DNA from: CAYGUK01 sp964352985
GTDB taxonomy: Bacteria > Pseudomonadota > Gammaproteobacteria > JAHCLG01
Direction: 5' to 3'
Assembly: GCA_964352985.1 (NCBI GenBank)
Contig: CAYGUK010000002.1
Location: 1 to 64,000, forward strand
Length of the DNA: 64,000 nt
A program made the translations under genes and the position numbers. This document shows positions 45,324 to 54,221 of the stretch, piece after piece; the stretch's first letter is position 1; every line of letters begins with the position of its first letter. Under the pieces are notes generated by a model. That model was not told the DNA's origin, did no database searches, and saw only the letters and a list, made by a program, of their open reading frames with translations.

Positions 45324-47197
45324 TCACCACGTAGTTGTTTTACTTTTTCTTGTAAAAGCTCTGCATTTGATTGTTCTGCAGGAATTGCTTGTCCAACTCT
45401 TAATGCAACCTTTGCGCGAAATTTGCGTGGAATTTTTTGTAAGGCAGGTCTGTCTTTATGACTAAAATAAGTTCCCCATAATCCACAAAGTGCCATGGGG
45501 ATGACTGTTACAGGTGTTTCAGTAATAATACGATCTATGCCTTTTCTAAATTCGTCTATTTCACCATCGGTTGTTAATTTGCCTTCTGGGAAAATACAAA
45601 TTAAATCATTTTGTGTTAATCCTTGATGGATTAATTCAAACGCTTTTTCTTTTATTTGTGGATTATGTTTTGCACCGGCAATAGGAATAGCGCCAGAATT
45701 TTTAAAAATAAATTTCATCACGGGCACTTTAAACATATGGTAATCCATAACAAAACGTACCGGGCGGCGGCTACATGCACCAATTACTAACGCATCTACA
45801 TAACTAATATGGTTGCACACAAGGATAGCAGGGCCTTGTTCTGGAATATTATCTAAGCCTTCTTGTTTGACGCTATAAAGCGTATTAACAATAATCCAAA
45901 CAATTAGTCGCATAATAAATTCTGGAAGGAGTGTAAAAATAAAAATACAAACTATTAGATTTAGTATTCCCAAGACTAAGAAGATTTGTGGAATAGTGGC
46001 ATGAACTTTAAGTAAGATTACAGTATATATTCCTGCAATTACCATAAATATGGCATTAAAAATATTATTCGCTGCAATGATTCTTGATAAATGTTTGGGT
46101 TTTGAGCGGTGTTGAATAAGTGTATATAGTGGGACAGTAAATAAACCACCACTTATCCCAATGAGTATTAAAATAACAATGATCCGCCAATAATCACCAT
46201 CAGTTAAAAATTGAATTGCATTTAAAACATGATGGGGTTGAGTGATAATTAAAGATTTGTGCCATAAGTTAATTGTAAAAATGGTTAAACCTACAGCGCC
46301 AAGAGGAACTAAACCAATTTCGATGGTGCCGCCTGATAATTTTTCACAAAGTAATGAGCCAATGCCAATTCCTACCGAAAATGCCACCAATATAATTGTC
46401 GCAACGTGTTCATCACCATGTAATATGTGATGAGTATATTCTGGCACTTGATATAATATTATCGTACCGAAAAACCAAAACCATGAAATGCCCATCATAG
46501 AATTAAATACAGTTCTATTATGTCGAGAATATTGAATATTACGCCAAGTTTCTCTAAAAATATTGTAACTAATTTTCAACGATGGATCAGTGGATGTCGC
46601 TTTTGGAATAAAACATGACATGGTAAAACCAAGTAATGCGACTAAGAGTGTGATGATCACAGTTATAATGACCCCGGTATGGGGAATTGCAATTAATATT
46701 CCACCAAGTACGGTACCGAGTAGAATAGCAACAAATGTTCCCATTTCTACTAAGCCATTGCCACCTAATAATTCTTCAGTTTTCAAATGTTGTGGTAAAA
46801 TACTATATTTTACTGGACCGAAAAAAGTAGATTGCATGCCCAGCAGAAACAGAACAAATAATAAAACTGAAATATTATCAAAATAAAAACCAATTGCTGA
46901 AAAAAGCATGATGACAATTTCTAATAATTTAACATAGCGAATTAATTTGGCTTTTTCATATTTATCTGCAAGTTGACCCGCTGTGGCTGAAAATAAAAAA
47001 TAAGGCAAAATAAATAAAACCCCAGCAATATTGATTAACATGCTCGGGGTAAATCCCATTAGTGAAATACTTTTAAACGAGATCAATATCATGAGTGAAT
47101 TTTTAAAAATATTATCATTAAATGCACCCAAAAATTGCGTCCAAAAAAATGGCGCGAAACGTTTCCTTGCTAATAATTTAAATTGATTTGCTGACAT
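45314..47197 (-). CDS. MFS lysophospholipid transporter fused to PlsC acyltransferase
   Basis: A 627-residue fusion. Residues about 1-400 form a 12-helix LplT-like permease (FFWTQFLGAFNDNIFKNSL is the hallmark start). Residues about 430-620 form a PlsC domain with the NHISYVD catalytic HX4D box and FPEGKLTTDGE. It would flip lysophospholipid inward and re-acylate it. In E. coli LplT and Aas are separate and Aas also has an acyl-ACP synthetase domain; here that AMP-binding domain is absent. ATG at 47197 is preferred to one at 47257. It is in an LPS gene cluster. Confidence 0.9.
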   Translation of the reverse strand: MSANQFKLLARKRFAPFFWTQFLGAFNDNIFKNSLMILISFKSISLMGFTPSMLINIAGVLFILPYFLFSATAGQLADKYEKAKLIRYVKLLEIVIMLFSAIGFYFDNISVLLFVLFLLGMQSTFFGPVKYSILPQHLKTEELLGGNGLVEMGTFVAILLGTVLGGILIAIPHTGVIITVIITLLVALLGFTMSCFIPKATSTDPSLKISYNIFRETWRNIQYSRHNRTVFNSMMGISWFWFFGTIILYQVPEYTHHILHGDEHVATIILVAFSVGIGIGSLLCEKLSGGTIEIGLVPLGAVGLTIFTINLWHKSLIITQPHHVLNAIQFLTDGDYWRIIVILILIGISGGLFTVPLYTLIQHRSKPKHLSRIIAANNIFNAIFMVIAGIYTVILLKVHATIPQIFLVLGILNLIVCIFIFTLLPEFIMRLIVWIIVNTLYSVKQEGLDNIPEQGPAILVCNHISYVDALVIGACSRRPVRFVMDYHMFKVPVMKFIFKNSGAIPIAGAKHNPQIKEKAFELIHQGLTQNDLICIFPEGKLTTDGEIDEFRKGIDRIITETPVTVIPMALCGLWGTYFSHKDRPALQKIPRKFRAKVALRVGQAIPAEQSNAELLQEKVKQLRGEWQ

Positions 47198-47279
47198 AAT
47201 TATTTTAAAAGTCGATCTATAGTATATAGGATGCGATTTTATATTATTGAATATCATTTGCCTAATTTAAGATAGTGTT

Positions 47280-47933
47280 ATGACAGAAACAGTAGTTACA
47301 TTGCATGGTTTGGGCCGCACGTCAAAAATGATGTGTCAAATTGTGCCTATACTTAAACAACAAAAATATGAAGTTGAAAATATTGATTATCCTTCGAAAC
47401 GATATCCGATCGAGCAGTTGGTTGAGTCTTATTTAAAACCCATTCTTGATAAACATCGAGATGCTGAAAAAATACATTTTGTCACTCATTCCATGGGGGG
47501 TATTTTAGTTCGTTATTATTTAAATCATTTTCAGCTTGAGAATTTAGGGTATATCGTTATGCTTGGCCCACCTAATCAGGGAAGTGAATTAGCCCAATTT
47601 CTACAAACAAATTGGCTAACTAAGCATTTTTTTAAATGGTATTTCGGTCCTGCTGGTCAGCAACTTGGGATTGATGAAAATAGTATTCCTTTACAACTTG
47701 ATAAAGTCGATGCCAGCATTGGTATAATCACTGGGGATCGAAATTACAATCCCTTGTTTAGATTGATCATGCCAAGTCCTAGTGATGGCAAAGTCAGTGT
47801 TGAACGTGCAAAATTGGATGAAATGCAAGACTTTAGAGTCGTTTCATGTGGTCATACTTTTATTACGCATGATAAACATGTGATTTCACAAATACTTCAT
47901 TTCTTACGGTTGGGTACATTTGATAAAAAATGA
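47280..47933 (+). CDS. Lipase/esterase-like alpha/beta hydrolase
   Basis: A 217-residue protein of the triacylglycerol-lipase-like group often called YdbL/PGAP1-like esterase. It has VVTLHGLGRTSKMM near the N-terminus, the nucleophile Ser in FVTHSMGGIL, the block MLGPPNQGSEL typical of this group, and a final His in SCGHTFITHD. No signal peptide is seen, so it is probably cytosolic. It is divergent from the MFS-acyltransferase gene. A role in lipid turnover fits the neighbour but is inferred. Confidence 0.83.
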   Translation: MTETVVTLHGLGRTSKMMCQIVPILKQQKYEVENIDYPSKRYPIEQLVESYLKPILDKHRDAEKIHFVTHSMGGILVRYYLNHFQLENLGYIVMLGPPNQGSELAQFLQTNWLTKHFFKWYFGPAGQQLGIDENSIPLQLDKVDASIGIITGDRNYNPLFRLIMPSPSDGKVSVERAKLDEMQDFRVVSCGHTFITHDKHVISQILHFLRLGTFDKK

Positions 47934-48006
47934 ATTCCTGTTCTGTATTTTAAAATACATCGTCTATACTTAAATTCGTGATACTTTAATCAGAGGAAAT
48001 GAGGAC

Positions 48007-48297
48007 ATGAAAACTTGGATCTATTCAGTTGTAGGCGCAGGACTGTTAGCAGTCAGTTTGCAAGCAAGTGCCCATACACCACATAAATTGGTCGCTCCTA
48101 ATGGTTGTCATATGGGCCATATTGGCAAGATGCATTGTCACAAGATGCCACCACCTGCGGGTACGCCAGATCATCATATTACAAAAAAGAATTTTGCACC
48201 TGGTGCAGTTAAAGATCATGTTAAACATATTAACGATTTAAAATTGCAAGCGTTGAAAAAAGGGGAACCCGTACCTCATCCCAAAAATGCATTCTGA
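48007..48297 (+). CDS. Small secreted His-rich protein
   Basis: A 96-residue protein with a signal peptide (MKTWIYSVVGAGLLAVSLQASA). The mature part is rich in His, with clusters HTPHK, CHMGHIGKMHCHKM and PDHHIT plus two Cys, which suggests periplasmic binding of metal ions such as copper, zinc or nickel. I do not know a family. GAGGA lies just before the ATG. A hairpin terminator follows, so it is a single-gene unit in front of the cyd operon. Confidence 0.75.
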   Translation: MKTWIYSVVGAGLLAVSLQASAHTPHKLVAPNGCHMGHIGKMHCHKMPPPAGTPDHHITKKNFAPGAVKDHVKHINDLKLQALKKGEPVPHPKNAF

Positions 48298-48311
48298 AAA
48301 AAGAACTAAAT

Positions 48312-48339
48312 TATCCACGCGTATTTTCACGCGTGGATA
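48312..48339 (+). terminator. Hairpin terminator after the His-rich gene
   Basis: TATCCACGCG (48312-48321) pairs with CGCGTGGATA (48330-48339) with an eight-base loop; a moderately T-rich stretch follows. Confidence 0.65.
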
Positions 48340-48471
48340 TTAAATTTATTAGGCGAAAAATTCGTTGACATTTGAGTGTTACATAAGTGATATATTTCTG
48401 ACTCTAAATTTTTAGAGCGTCCAATCTTTTTTGTTATAATACCTAACTATGATATGATAAATCCCGATTAT

Positions 48472-48485
48472 TTGATCTAAATCAA
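48472..48485 (+). promoter_or_regulatory. Perfect FNR/Anr-type box before cydA
   Basis: TTGATCTAAATCAA is an exact match to the FNR consensus TTGAT-N4-ATCAA. Its centre lies 41 bases before a plausible start at about 48520 with a -10-like AATACT at 48508, the class II activator spacing. A TATAAT at 48435-48440 lies upstream of the box, so repression of a second promoter is also possible. Confidence 0.7.
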
Positions 48486-48548
48486 TATCTTTTTGACTGA
48501 ATAACGAAATACTCTGCAATATGCTAATGCTAGTTTGGGGGAGCATGT

Positions 48549-50081
48549 ATGATTTCTAGTACTGTGGTTGATTTATCACGAATTCAATTTGCGATGACCG
48601 CACTTTATCATTTTATATTTGTTCCTTTAACTCTGGGTTTATCTTTTATCTTAGCTATTATGGAAAGCGTTTACGTGATGACGAATCGTCAAGTTTGGCG
48701 AGATATGGTGAAATTTTGGGGTATTTTATTCGGTATTAATTTTGCTATGGGGGTAGCAACAGGTATCACGATGGAATTCCAATTTGGAACAAATTGGGCT
48801 TATTACTCGCAATTTGTTGGTGATATTTTTGGTGCGCCATTGGCGATTGAAGGTATGATGGCTTTCTTTTTAGAAGCCACTTTTGTCGGTTTGTTTTTCT
48901 TTGGTTGGAATAAATTATCAAAAATTCAACATTGCATTGTGACTTGGTTATTGGCATTAGGCACAAATTTATCAGCCTTGTGGATTTTGATCGCCAATGG
49001 TTGGATGCAAAATCCTGTGGGTGCGCATTTTGATGTTCATACCATGAGAATGGAAGTATCGAGCTTTTCCAAAGTATTATTTAATCCCGTTGCGCAAGCG
49101 AAATTTGTTCACACGGTAAGTGCGGGTTATGTGACGGGCGCAATTTTTGTTTTATCGATTAGTTGTTTTTATATGTTGCGTGGGAAATTTTTACCCATCG
49201 CTAGACGATCATTTGTTGTTGCTGCTTCATTTGGTTTAGCTGCAGCACTCTCTGTTGTTGTGTTGGGCGATGAAAGTGGTTATCTAACGACTGAACATCA
49301 ACACATGAAAATTGCAGCGATGGAATCCATGTGGCACACAGAAAAAGCACCAGCGCAATTCACCGTTTTTGGTTGGCCCAATCAAGATGAACACAAAACT
49401 GATTATGCGATTCATATTCCTTATATGCTGGGTATTATTGCAACGCGCTCTCTCGATACGCCTTTGCCAGGTATTGTCGATTTAGTGAATAAAAATAAAG
49501 AAAATATTAAGCAAGGTGTGATTGCTTATGATGCGCTTATCAAATTGCGTGAAAATCCTGATAACATGGAAGCGTTAACAACCTTGCAGCAAAATATTCA
49601 TTACTTAGGTTATGGTTTATTATTAAAACGCTATGCTGCAGATATTAATAATGCAACACCTGCAGAAATTGATAAGGCAGCATGGAGTACTGTTCCTGAA
49701 GTTGCACCAATATTTTTTGCATTTCGCATTATGGTCGCATGTGGTCTATTTTTTATATTATTATTTGGGACTTGTTTTTATATTGGCTCAAGAAGACGCG
49801 CACTACAAAATAGATGGTTACTGTGGATTGCATTATTTAGTTTGCCATTGCCGTGGATTGCCAGTGAATTAGGATGGTTTGTGGCGGAATATGGTCGTCA
49901 GCCTTGGGTGATAGAAGGTATTTTACCCACATATCTCGGCACATCTTCAATCGGGTTACATAATATCATAATATCCTTAATTGGTTTTGCTTTGTTTTAT
50001 TCGATTTTGTTTGTAGTTGAAATGTATTTAATGTTGAAGTATGTGAAGATTGGTCCAGACTACATATTAAAGAAGGCGTAA
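48549..50081 (+). CDS. cydA: Cytochrome bd ubiquinol oxidase subunit I
   Basis: CydA holds the haems and the quinol site of the high-affinity bd oxidase in the inner membrane. His21 in FAMTALYHFIFVPLTLG is the haem b595 ligand equivalent, and GRQPWVIEGILPTYLGTS is a family hallmark. The 510 residues and the long loop around residues 270-310 (GWPNQDEHKTDYA) indicate the long Q-loop type of E. coli. The gene begins after GGGGGAG. cydB and cydX follow. An FNR-type box upstream fits induction at low oxygen. Confidence 0.96.
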   Translation: MISSTVVDLSRIQFAMTALYHFIFVPLTLGLSFILAIMESVYVMTNRQVWRDMVKFWGILFGINFAMGVATGITMEFQFGTNWAYYSQFVGDIFGAPLAIEGMMAFFLEATFVGLFFFGWNKLSKIQHCIVTWLLALGTNLSALWILIANGWMQNPVGAHFDVHTMRMEVSSFSKVLFNPVAQAKFVHTVSAGYVTGAIFVLSISCFYMLRGKFLPIARRSFVVAASFGLAAALSVVVLGDESGYLTTEHQHMKIAAMESMWHTEKAPAQFTVFGWPNQDEHKTDYAIHIPYMLGIIATRSLDTPLPGIVDLVNKNKENIKQGVIAYDALIKLRENPDNMEALTTLQQNIHYLGYGLLLKRYAADINNATPAEIDKAAWSTVPEVAPIFFAFRIMVACGLFFILLFGTCFYIGSRRRALQNRWLLWIALFSLPLPWIASELGWFVAEYGRQPWVIEGILPTYLGTSSIGLHNIIISLIGFALFYSILFVVEMYLMLKYVKIGPDYILKKA

Positions 50082-50085
50082 TATT

Positions 50086-51228
50086 ATGGTTCATCATTTA
50101 TTTAGTTTCGGCGTGTTACGCTTTATATGGTGGGCATTATTAGCCTATTTAATTATTGGTTATGCGATTATGGATGGCTTCGATTTAGGTGTTGCTATTT
50201 TGTTACCCTTTGTCGCTAAAAAAGATACTGAACGGCGAGTGGTGATTAATACTGTTGGTCCCGTCTGGGAAGGCAATCAAGTTTGGTTGATATTAGGCGG
50301 TGGTATGATTTTTGCTGCTTGGCCAACGCTTTATGCGGTAAGTTTTTCATCGTTTTATTTTGCAATGTTATTACTCTTGGCGATGCTAATATTAAGACCG
50401 GTCGCTTTTAAATACCGTTCCAAATTACCCAGTTTAAGATGGCGTTTTTTTTGGGATAAAATTTTATTTTTAACAGCATTTGTTTCTGCTTTAGTATTTG
50501 GTGTCGCGATTGGTAATGTATTACAGGGAATACCATTTCATTTTGATTTTGAATTGCGTTCATATTACACGGGATCGTTCTATCAACTTTTTAATCCCTT
50601 TGCTTTACTCTGTGGTGTATTAAGTGTTGTGATGTTAACCATGCATGGTGGACTCTACTTAGCGATCAAAACCGAAGGTGTGATTCAAAAGAGAGCTAAT
50701 CGTTTTGTTAAAATATGCGCTTTATTAGTGATTATTTTATTTGGGGTTGGTGGCTATTGGGTTGCGTTTGGTATCAAAGGTTATTTATTAGCTAAGCCCA
50801 TGATACATTATGGTCCTTCAAATCCAGTTGGAAAAATGGTAACAAGAGAAGTTGGCGCGTGGTGTTTGAATTTTACTAAATATCATATTCTAATTATTTT
50901 GCCAGTGCTTGGTTTTCTAGGCAGTGTGATGGCGTTTCTATTTACTAAATTTAATAAGTTTAGCTTTTTTAATAGCTCGTTAAGTATCATCGGAATTATT
51001 GGTACGGTTGGCGTGAGTATGTTTCCGTTTTTATTACCGTCGAGTTCTAATCCAGGCATGAGTTTATTAGTTTGGGATGCTTCCTCAAGTCACATGACTT
51101 TAGGAATTTTATTATTTGTTGCCGTAATTTTTATTCCTATTATACTTATTTACACTTCATGGGTTTATCATGTGTTGAAGGGTAAAATTAATGAGGAAGA
51201 AATATTAAACGATCACATGTCATATTAA
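50086..51228 (+). CDS. cydB: Cytochrome bd ubiquinol oxidase subunit II
   Basis: CydB is the membrane partner of CydA, with about nine helices and 380 residues (379 in E. coli). Characteristic parts are AIMDGFDLGVAILLPF, TVGPVWEGNQVWLILGGGMIFAAWP and WDASSSHMTLGIL. It lies four bases after cydA and 15 bases before cydX in one operon. Confidence 0.96.
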   Translation: MVHHLFSFGVLRFIWWALLAYLIIGYAIMDGFDLGVAILLPFVAKKDTERRVVINTVGPVWEGNQVWLILGGGMIFAAWPTLYAVSFSSFYFAMLLLLAMLILRPVAFKYRSKLPSLRWRFFWDKILFLTAFVSALVFGVAIGNVLQGIPFHFDFELRSYYTGSFYQLFNPFALLCGVLSVVMLTMHGGLYLAIKTEGVIQKRANRFVKICALLVIILFGVGGYWVAFGIKGYLLAKPMIHYGPSNPVGKMVTREVGAWCLNFTKYHILIILPVLGFLGSVMAFLFTKFNKFSFFNSSLSIIGIIGTVGVSMFPFLLPSSSNPGMSLLVWDASSSHMTLGILLFVAVIFIPIILIYTSWVYHVLKGKINEEEILNDHMSY

Positions 51229-51243
51229 ATTGAGGTTAACATT

Positions 51244-51378
51244 ATGTGGTATTTTGCTTGGATATTGGGAATTGGTCTTGCTTGTAGTTTTTCAATATTA
51301 AATGCAATGTGGATAGAATTATATTTTGAAGATGAAGCAAAGATTGAACAAGACAAAACAAATGGAGACAAATACTAA
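51244..51378 (+). CDS. cydX: Cytochrome bd oxidase small subunit CydX
   Basis: A 44-residue single-helix protein that starts MWYFAWILGIGLACSFSILN, nearly the same as the E. coli CydX start, followed by an acidic tail (YFEDEAKIEQDKT). CydX stabilises the bd oxidase haems. Location directly after cydB is canonical. Its last 17 bases overlap the start of the queuosine-precursor transporter gene, so the two may be coupled. It is short enough to be missed by gene finders. Confidence 0.95.
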   Translation: MWYFAWILGIGLACSFSILNAMWIELYFEDEAKIEQDKTNGDKY

Positions 51379-52102
51379 CAATTCACTAATACCACGTTTT
51401 CATTATTTGTGGATTCTGAGTTTAAGTTACACAAGTATTATTTTGTTGGCAAATTGGTTTGATGGACGTCTTGTTCAACTTTTTGGTTTTATTACTGATG
51501 CTGGTACGCTGATTTTTCCTTTAACTTTTTTATTGTCAGATCTTATTACTGAAATTTATGGTTATAAGCATGCTCGACGTGCAATCTGGGCAGGATTGTT
51601 ATTTAACTTTTTTTATATTTTTTACGGTCAACTTATTATTCATTTACCAAGTCCTGATATTGCAGTTAATAATCTTTATTATGATAAAGTGATCAATATT
51701 GATGGCCGTATTATATTGGCGTCTACTTTAAGTTATCTTTGTGCTGAGCCTTTGAATTCTTTTGTCTTATCCAAGATGAAACTAAAAACAAACGGTAGAT
51801 TGTTAGCTTTGCGTTTTATTATTTCTACACTTTTAGCTGCAGGTGTTGATAGTTCGATTTTTTCAGTTATCGCTTTTTACAATTTAATGCCTTACGCAAA
51901 GTTGATAACATTTATATTAACAATGTGGGTGATTAAAGTATTGATAGAAGTGATTGGCTTACCTTTTTCATTGTATTTTACAAAAATTATAAAACACCGC
52001 GAATCATTAGATATATTTGATAGGGATACAAGCTTTACTTTGTTTAGTTTAGATTATCATTATCCATCAAGTTCAAATTATTATAAAATAAAAGACCAAT
52101 AG
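51362..52102 (+). CDS. yhhQ: Queuosine precursor transporter (YhhQ/VUT family)
   Basis: A six-helix inner-membrane protein of about 246 residues. VUT motifs are ANWFDGRLVQLFGF, FPLTFLLSDLITEIYGYKHARRAIW and the internal DSSIFSVIAF. E. coli YhhQ imports preQ0/preQ1 for queuosine in tRNA. The ATG at 51362 lies inside cydX and is the best start; the 12 residues from 51326 would overlap cydX more deeply. The C-terminal tail is unusually long and polar (about 25 residues). Its link to the cyd operon may be incidental. Confidence 0.87.
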   Translation: METNTNNSLIPRFHYLWILSLSYTSIILLANWFDGRLVQLFGFITDAGTLIFPLTFLLSDLITEIYGYKHARRAIWAGLLFNFFYIFYGQLIIHLPSPDIAVNNLYYDKVINIDGRIILASTLSYLCAEPLNSFVLSKMKLKTNGRLLALRFIISTLLAAGVDSSIFSVIAFYNLMPYAKLITFILTMWVIKVLIEVIGLPFSLYFTKIIKHRESLDIFDRDTSFTLFSLDYHYPSSSNYYKIKDQ

Positions 52103-52130
52103 CATTGAGAGCAACAGAGGGAAAATAATT

Positions 52131-52982
52131 TTGTCTAAATATAGTAATTCAAATTATTTGCATGTTGCTGCTTTTCAAGGAACGATAGATGAGTCTAATA
52201 CAACAAATAATTTACTTAAAACTATTTCCATTATGGAGCAGGCAGAAAAAGAATTTATTGATATATTACTTATGCCTGAATGTTATTTGCATGGTTATTT
52301 TTCTACACGAGAAGAAACTTTAGAGCATGCGATTGACTTAACAAGCGATGACTTTAAACAACTGTGTAATAAATTTAAATCATTTAAAAAAACGACCTTA
52401 CTTTTAGGCCTAAATGAAATTGAAGATGAGCATATTTATAACACGGTGGTTGTTATTGAAGGCGGCATACTAATGGGTCGGTATCGCAAAGCCTATACTT
52501 ATAAGCCTTATGATTTTTATAGTTTAGGACGTGATTTCCCTGTTTTTAATAAACATGAGATCCCGTTTAGTATTATTACTTGTTATGATTCTGCTTTTCG
52601 TGAACCGGCATTAATTAGTGCGTTCAATGGTGCAAAAATTATTTTCTGCCCAATGTTTAATCGTTCCCCACATGACGCCAGAATGGTTAACTATTTATTA
52701 CGAAAAAGTCATTTGGTAACGAGGGCTTTTGATAGTGAATGTTGGTTAATAGTCAGTGATATTATTTGTGATGAAAAAGATAGAACATGTCCAGGTTCGA
52801 CTTGTATTATTGATCATGATGGTGAGGTTGTGGCAAAAGCACAACTGTTTCATGAAATGATTTTATCATATCGTATTCCATTAGATATTTTAAATTGCGA
52901 GGCAAAATTGCGCTTAAAAGGTGATAATCAATTATTTGAAATTCTTTCAAATAGCTATAAAAATAACAGAATTATTGGATAA
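52131..52982 (+). CDS. Carbon-nitrogen hydrolase (nitrilase superfamily)
   Basis: A 283-residue cytosolic amidase-like enzyme. The Glu-Lys-Cys triad is complete: Glu50 in LLMPECYLHGYF, Lys120 in GRYRKAY and Cys151 in IITCYDSAFREP. The substrate is unknown; polyamine-pathway amidases and other small-amide hydrolases share this form. The start is TTG at 52131, preceded by AGAGGGA. It lies 28 bases after yhhQ and may be the last gene of the cyd operon. Confidence 0.87.
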   Translation: MSKYSNSNYLHVAAFQGTIDESNTTNNLLKTISIMEQAEKEFIDILLMPECYLHGYFSTREETLEHAIDLTSDDFKQLCNKFKSFKKTTLLLGLNEIEDEHIYNTVVVIEGGILMGRYRKAYTYKPYDFYSLGRDFPVFNKHEIPFSIITCYDSAFREPALISAFNGAKIIFCPMFNRSPHDARMVNYLLRKSHLVTRAFDSECWLIVSDIICDEKDRTCPGSTCIIDHDGEVVAKAQLFHEMILSYRIPLDILNCEAKLRLKGDNQLFEILSNSYKNNRIIG

Positions 52983-53027
52983 TCTTCAATTTTTAATATT
53001 TCAATAATTGTGAAGTAAATTTAGCAG

Positions 53028-53876
53028 TTACAAGATAATACTGTTATTTTTAGCGATAGTAAATAAATCAGAACGTCGATAACAGCCTAGTTTTTTATTA
53101 ATATTTGTGACGTGAAACTCTACTGTTCGCACACTAATTTTTAAATCAAAAGCGATTTCTTTAATTGATTTAAATCTTAAGATTGCATCGAGAATTTCCA
53201 TTTCACGATTTGATAAATGGGTTTCGCCATTATTACCAATCAGGTAATAACGTTTTACTTTAAATAATTCTTCTTTAGGTGGTTCGATGATAGGTGCCCA
53301 GGTCGTGGGTAGGTTAATCCGATTTTTATCAGCTATTTTTATAATTTGTTTACCTTCGTTTTTAAAATACATAATAAAACGCTGTAAAACGGAAAGGTAA
53401 CTTGCATCTAGTGCCATAATGCCTGTTTGATTTTCGGCAGAGTGACCTGCAAAAGTAAAACCAAATCTTTCTTCAACACCATTATGTCTTGAAACGAAAG
53501 TCATGCCATTATATTGGTTATATTCTTCTTGCAACATATTTAATAAATTTTCAGTAACATGATTTGCCCAAATATATAATCCGGGAGGGAGTGAACCTGC
53601 TTCACCTGGATAGTCTTCATGTTGAGTAACAGCATTAATAGAGTAACCTTCATTAAATAAGAATGTCCAAGAACCATCAGGATAGTGTCGACAATATGAA
53701 AAAAAATTAACGTTAAATTCTTGTCGAAGTGGCTTCATAATTTTTTCAACTCGATCGGCTAACTCCCATGATACTGTTGATTCAACTTCAAGCGAAGGTG
53801 CTTTACGCGTCATAAAATCATCAAAATTAAGAGCGTTCGATGCTTCGAGGTCGAGTAAAAAATCGTTATCAGCCAT
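53028..53876 (-). CDS. LuxR-family transcriptional regulator
   Basis: A 282-residue regulator. The C-terminal helix-turn-helix (about 215-275) is a clear LuxR/GerE domain: LSNREMEILDAI, IKEIAFDLKISVRTVEFHVTNINKKLGC. The N-terminal 200 residues could be an autoinducer-binding-like ligand domain (WTFLFNEGY, FTFAGHSAENQTGIMALDASY), but no LuxI-type synthase is seen in the window, so it is an orphan or a sensor of another ligand. It may control the permease and protease genes that diverge from it. Confidence 0.87.
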   Translation of the reverse strand: MADNDFLLDLEASNALNFDDFMTRKAPSLEVESTVSWELADRVEKIMKPLRQEFNVNFFSYCRHYPDGSWTFLFNEGYSINAVTQHEDYPGEAGSLPPGLYIWANHVTENLLNMLQEEYNQYNGMTFVSRHNGVEERFGFTFAGHSAENQTGIMALDASYLSVLQRFIMYFKNEGKQIIKIADKNRINLPTTWAPIIEPPKEELFKVKRYYLIGNNGETHLSNREMEILDAILRFKSIKEIAFDLKISVRTVEFHVTNINKKLGCYRRSDLFTIAKNNSIIL

Positions 53877-54096
53877 AATATTTATTACCTAAGTGCTTAT
53901 TTTTAAATGCAGTCCTTATAATATTATAACGTATGCATCTGGATAAATCAATGTGAGCATTCGTAATATTACCTGGGTTTTCATTTGAATTGAGACACTT
54001 AATATACTTATTTGGATCGATGTTATTTTCACTTAAGGTTTCAATTATTAATGCTATGTGTTTGTTAAGGGGGAGAACGAAATATCTTGATATCAA
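53869..54096 (-). pseudogene. Short open frame before luxR gene, possible AraC-type remnant
   Basis: A 75-codon frame that opens only with TTG and has no ribosome site overlaps the LuxR gene start by eight bases. The segment ALIIETLSENNIDPNKYIKC and the end KNKHLGNKYYG faintly resemble the N-terminal ligand domain of AraC-type regulators such as OruR. It could be a degraded regulator or a chance frame. Function cannot be stated. Confidence 0.3.
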
Positions 54097-54221
54097 GATA
54101 AACGAGTGGGTCCATATAAGTTACAAAAGATTAATATGTTTTCTAAACCAAGTTGGCGGTATCTTGTGAAATAGTATGATAACCGTTATATTGGACAACT
54201 TTCTTTTAAGCTGAGTGCTGG

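Noticed and set aside
53028..53876. A complete quorum-sensing pair
   Set aside because: No LuxI-type synthase is seen; the regulator appears alone.
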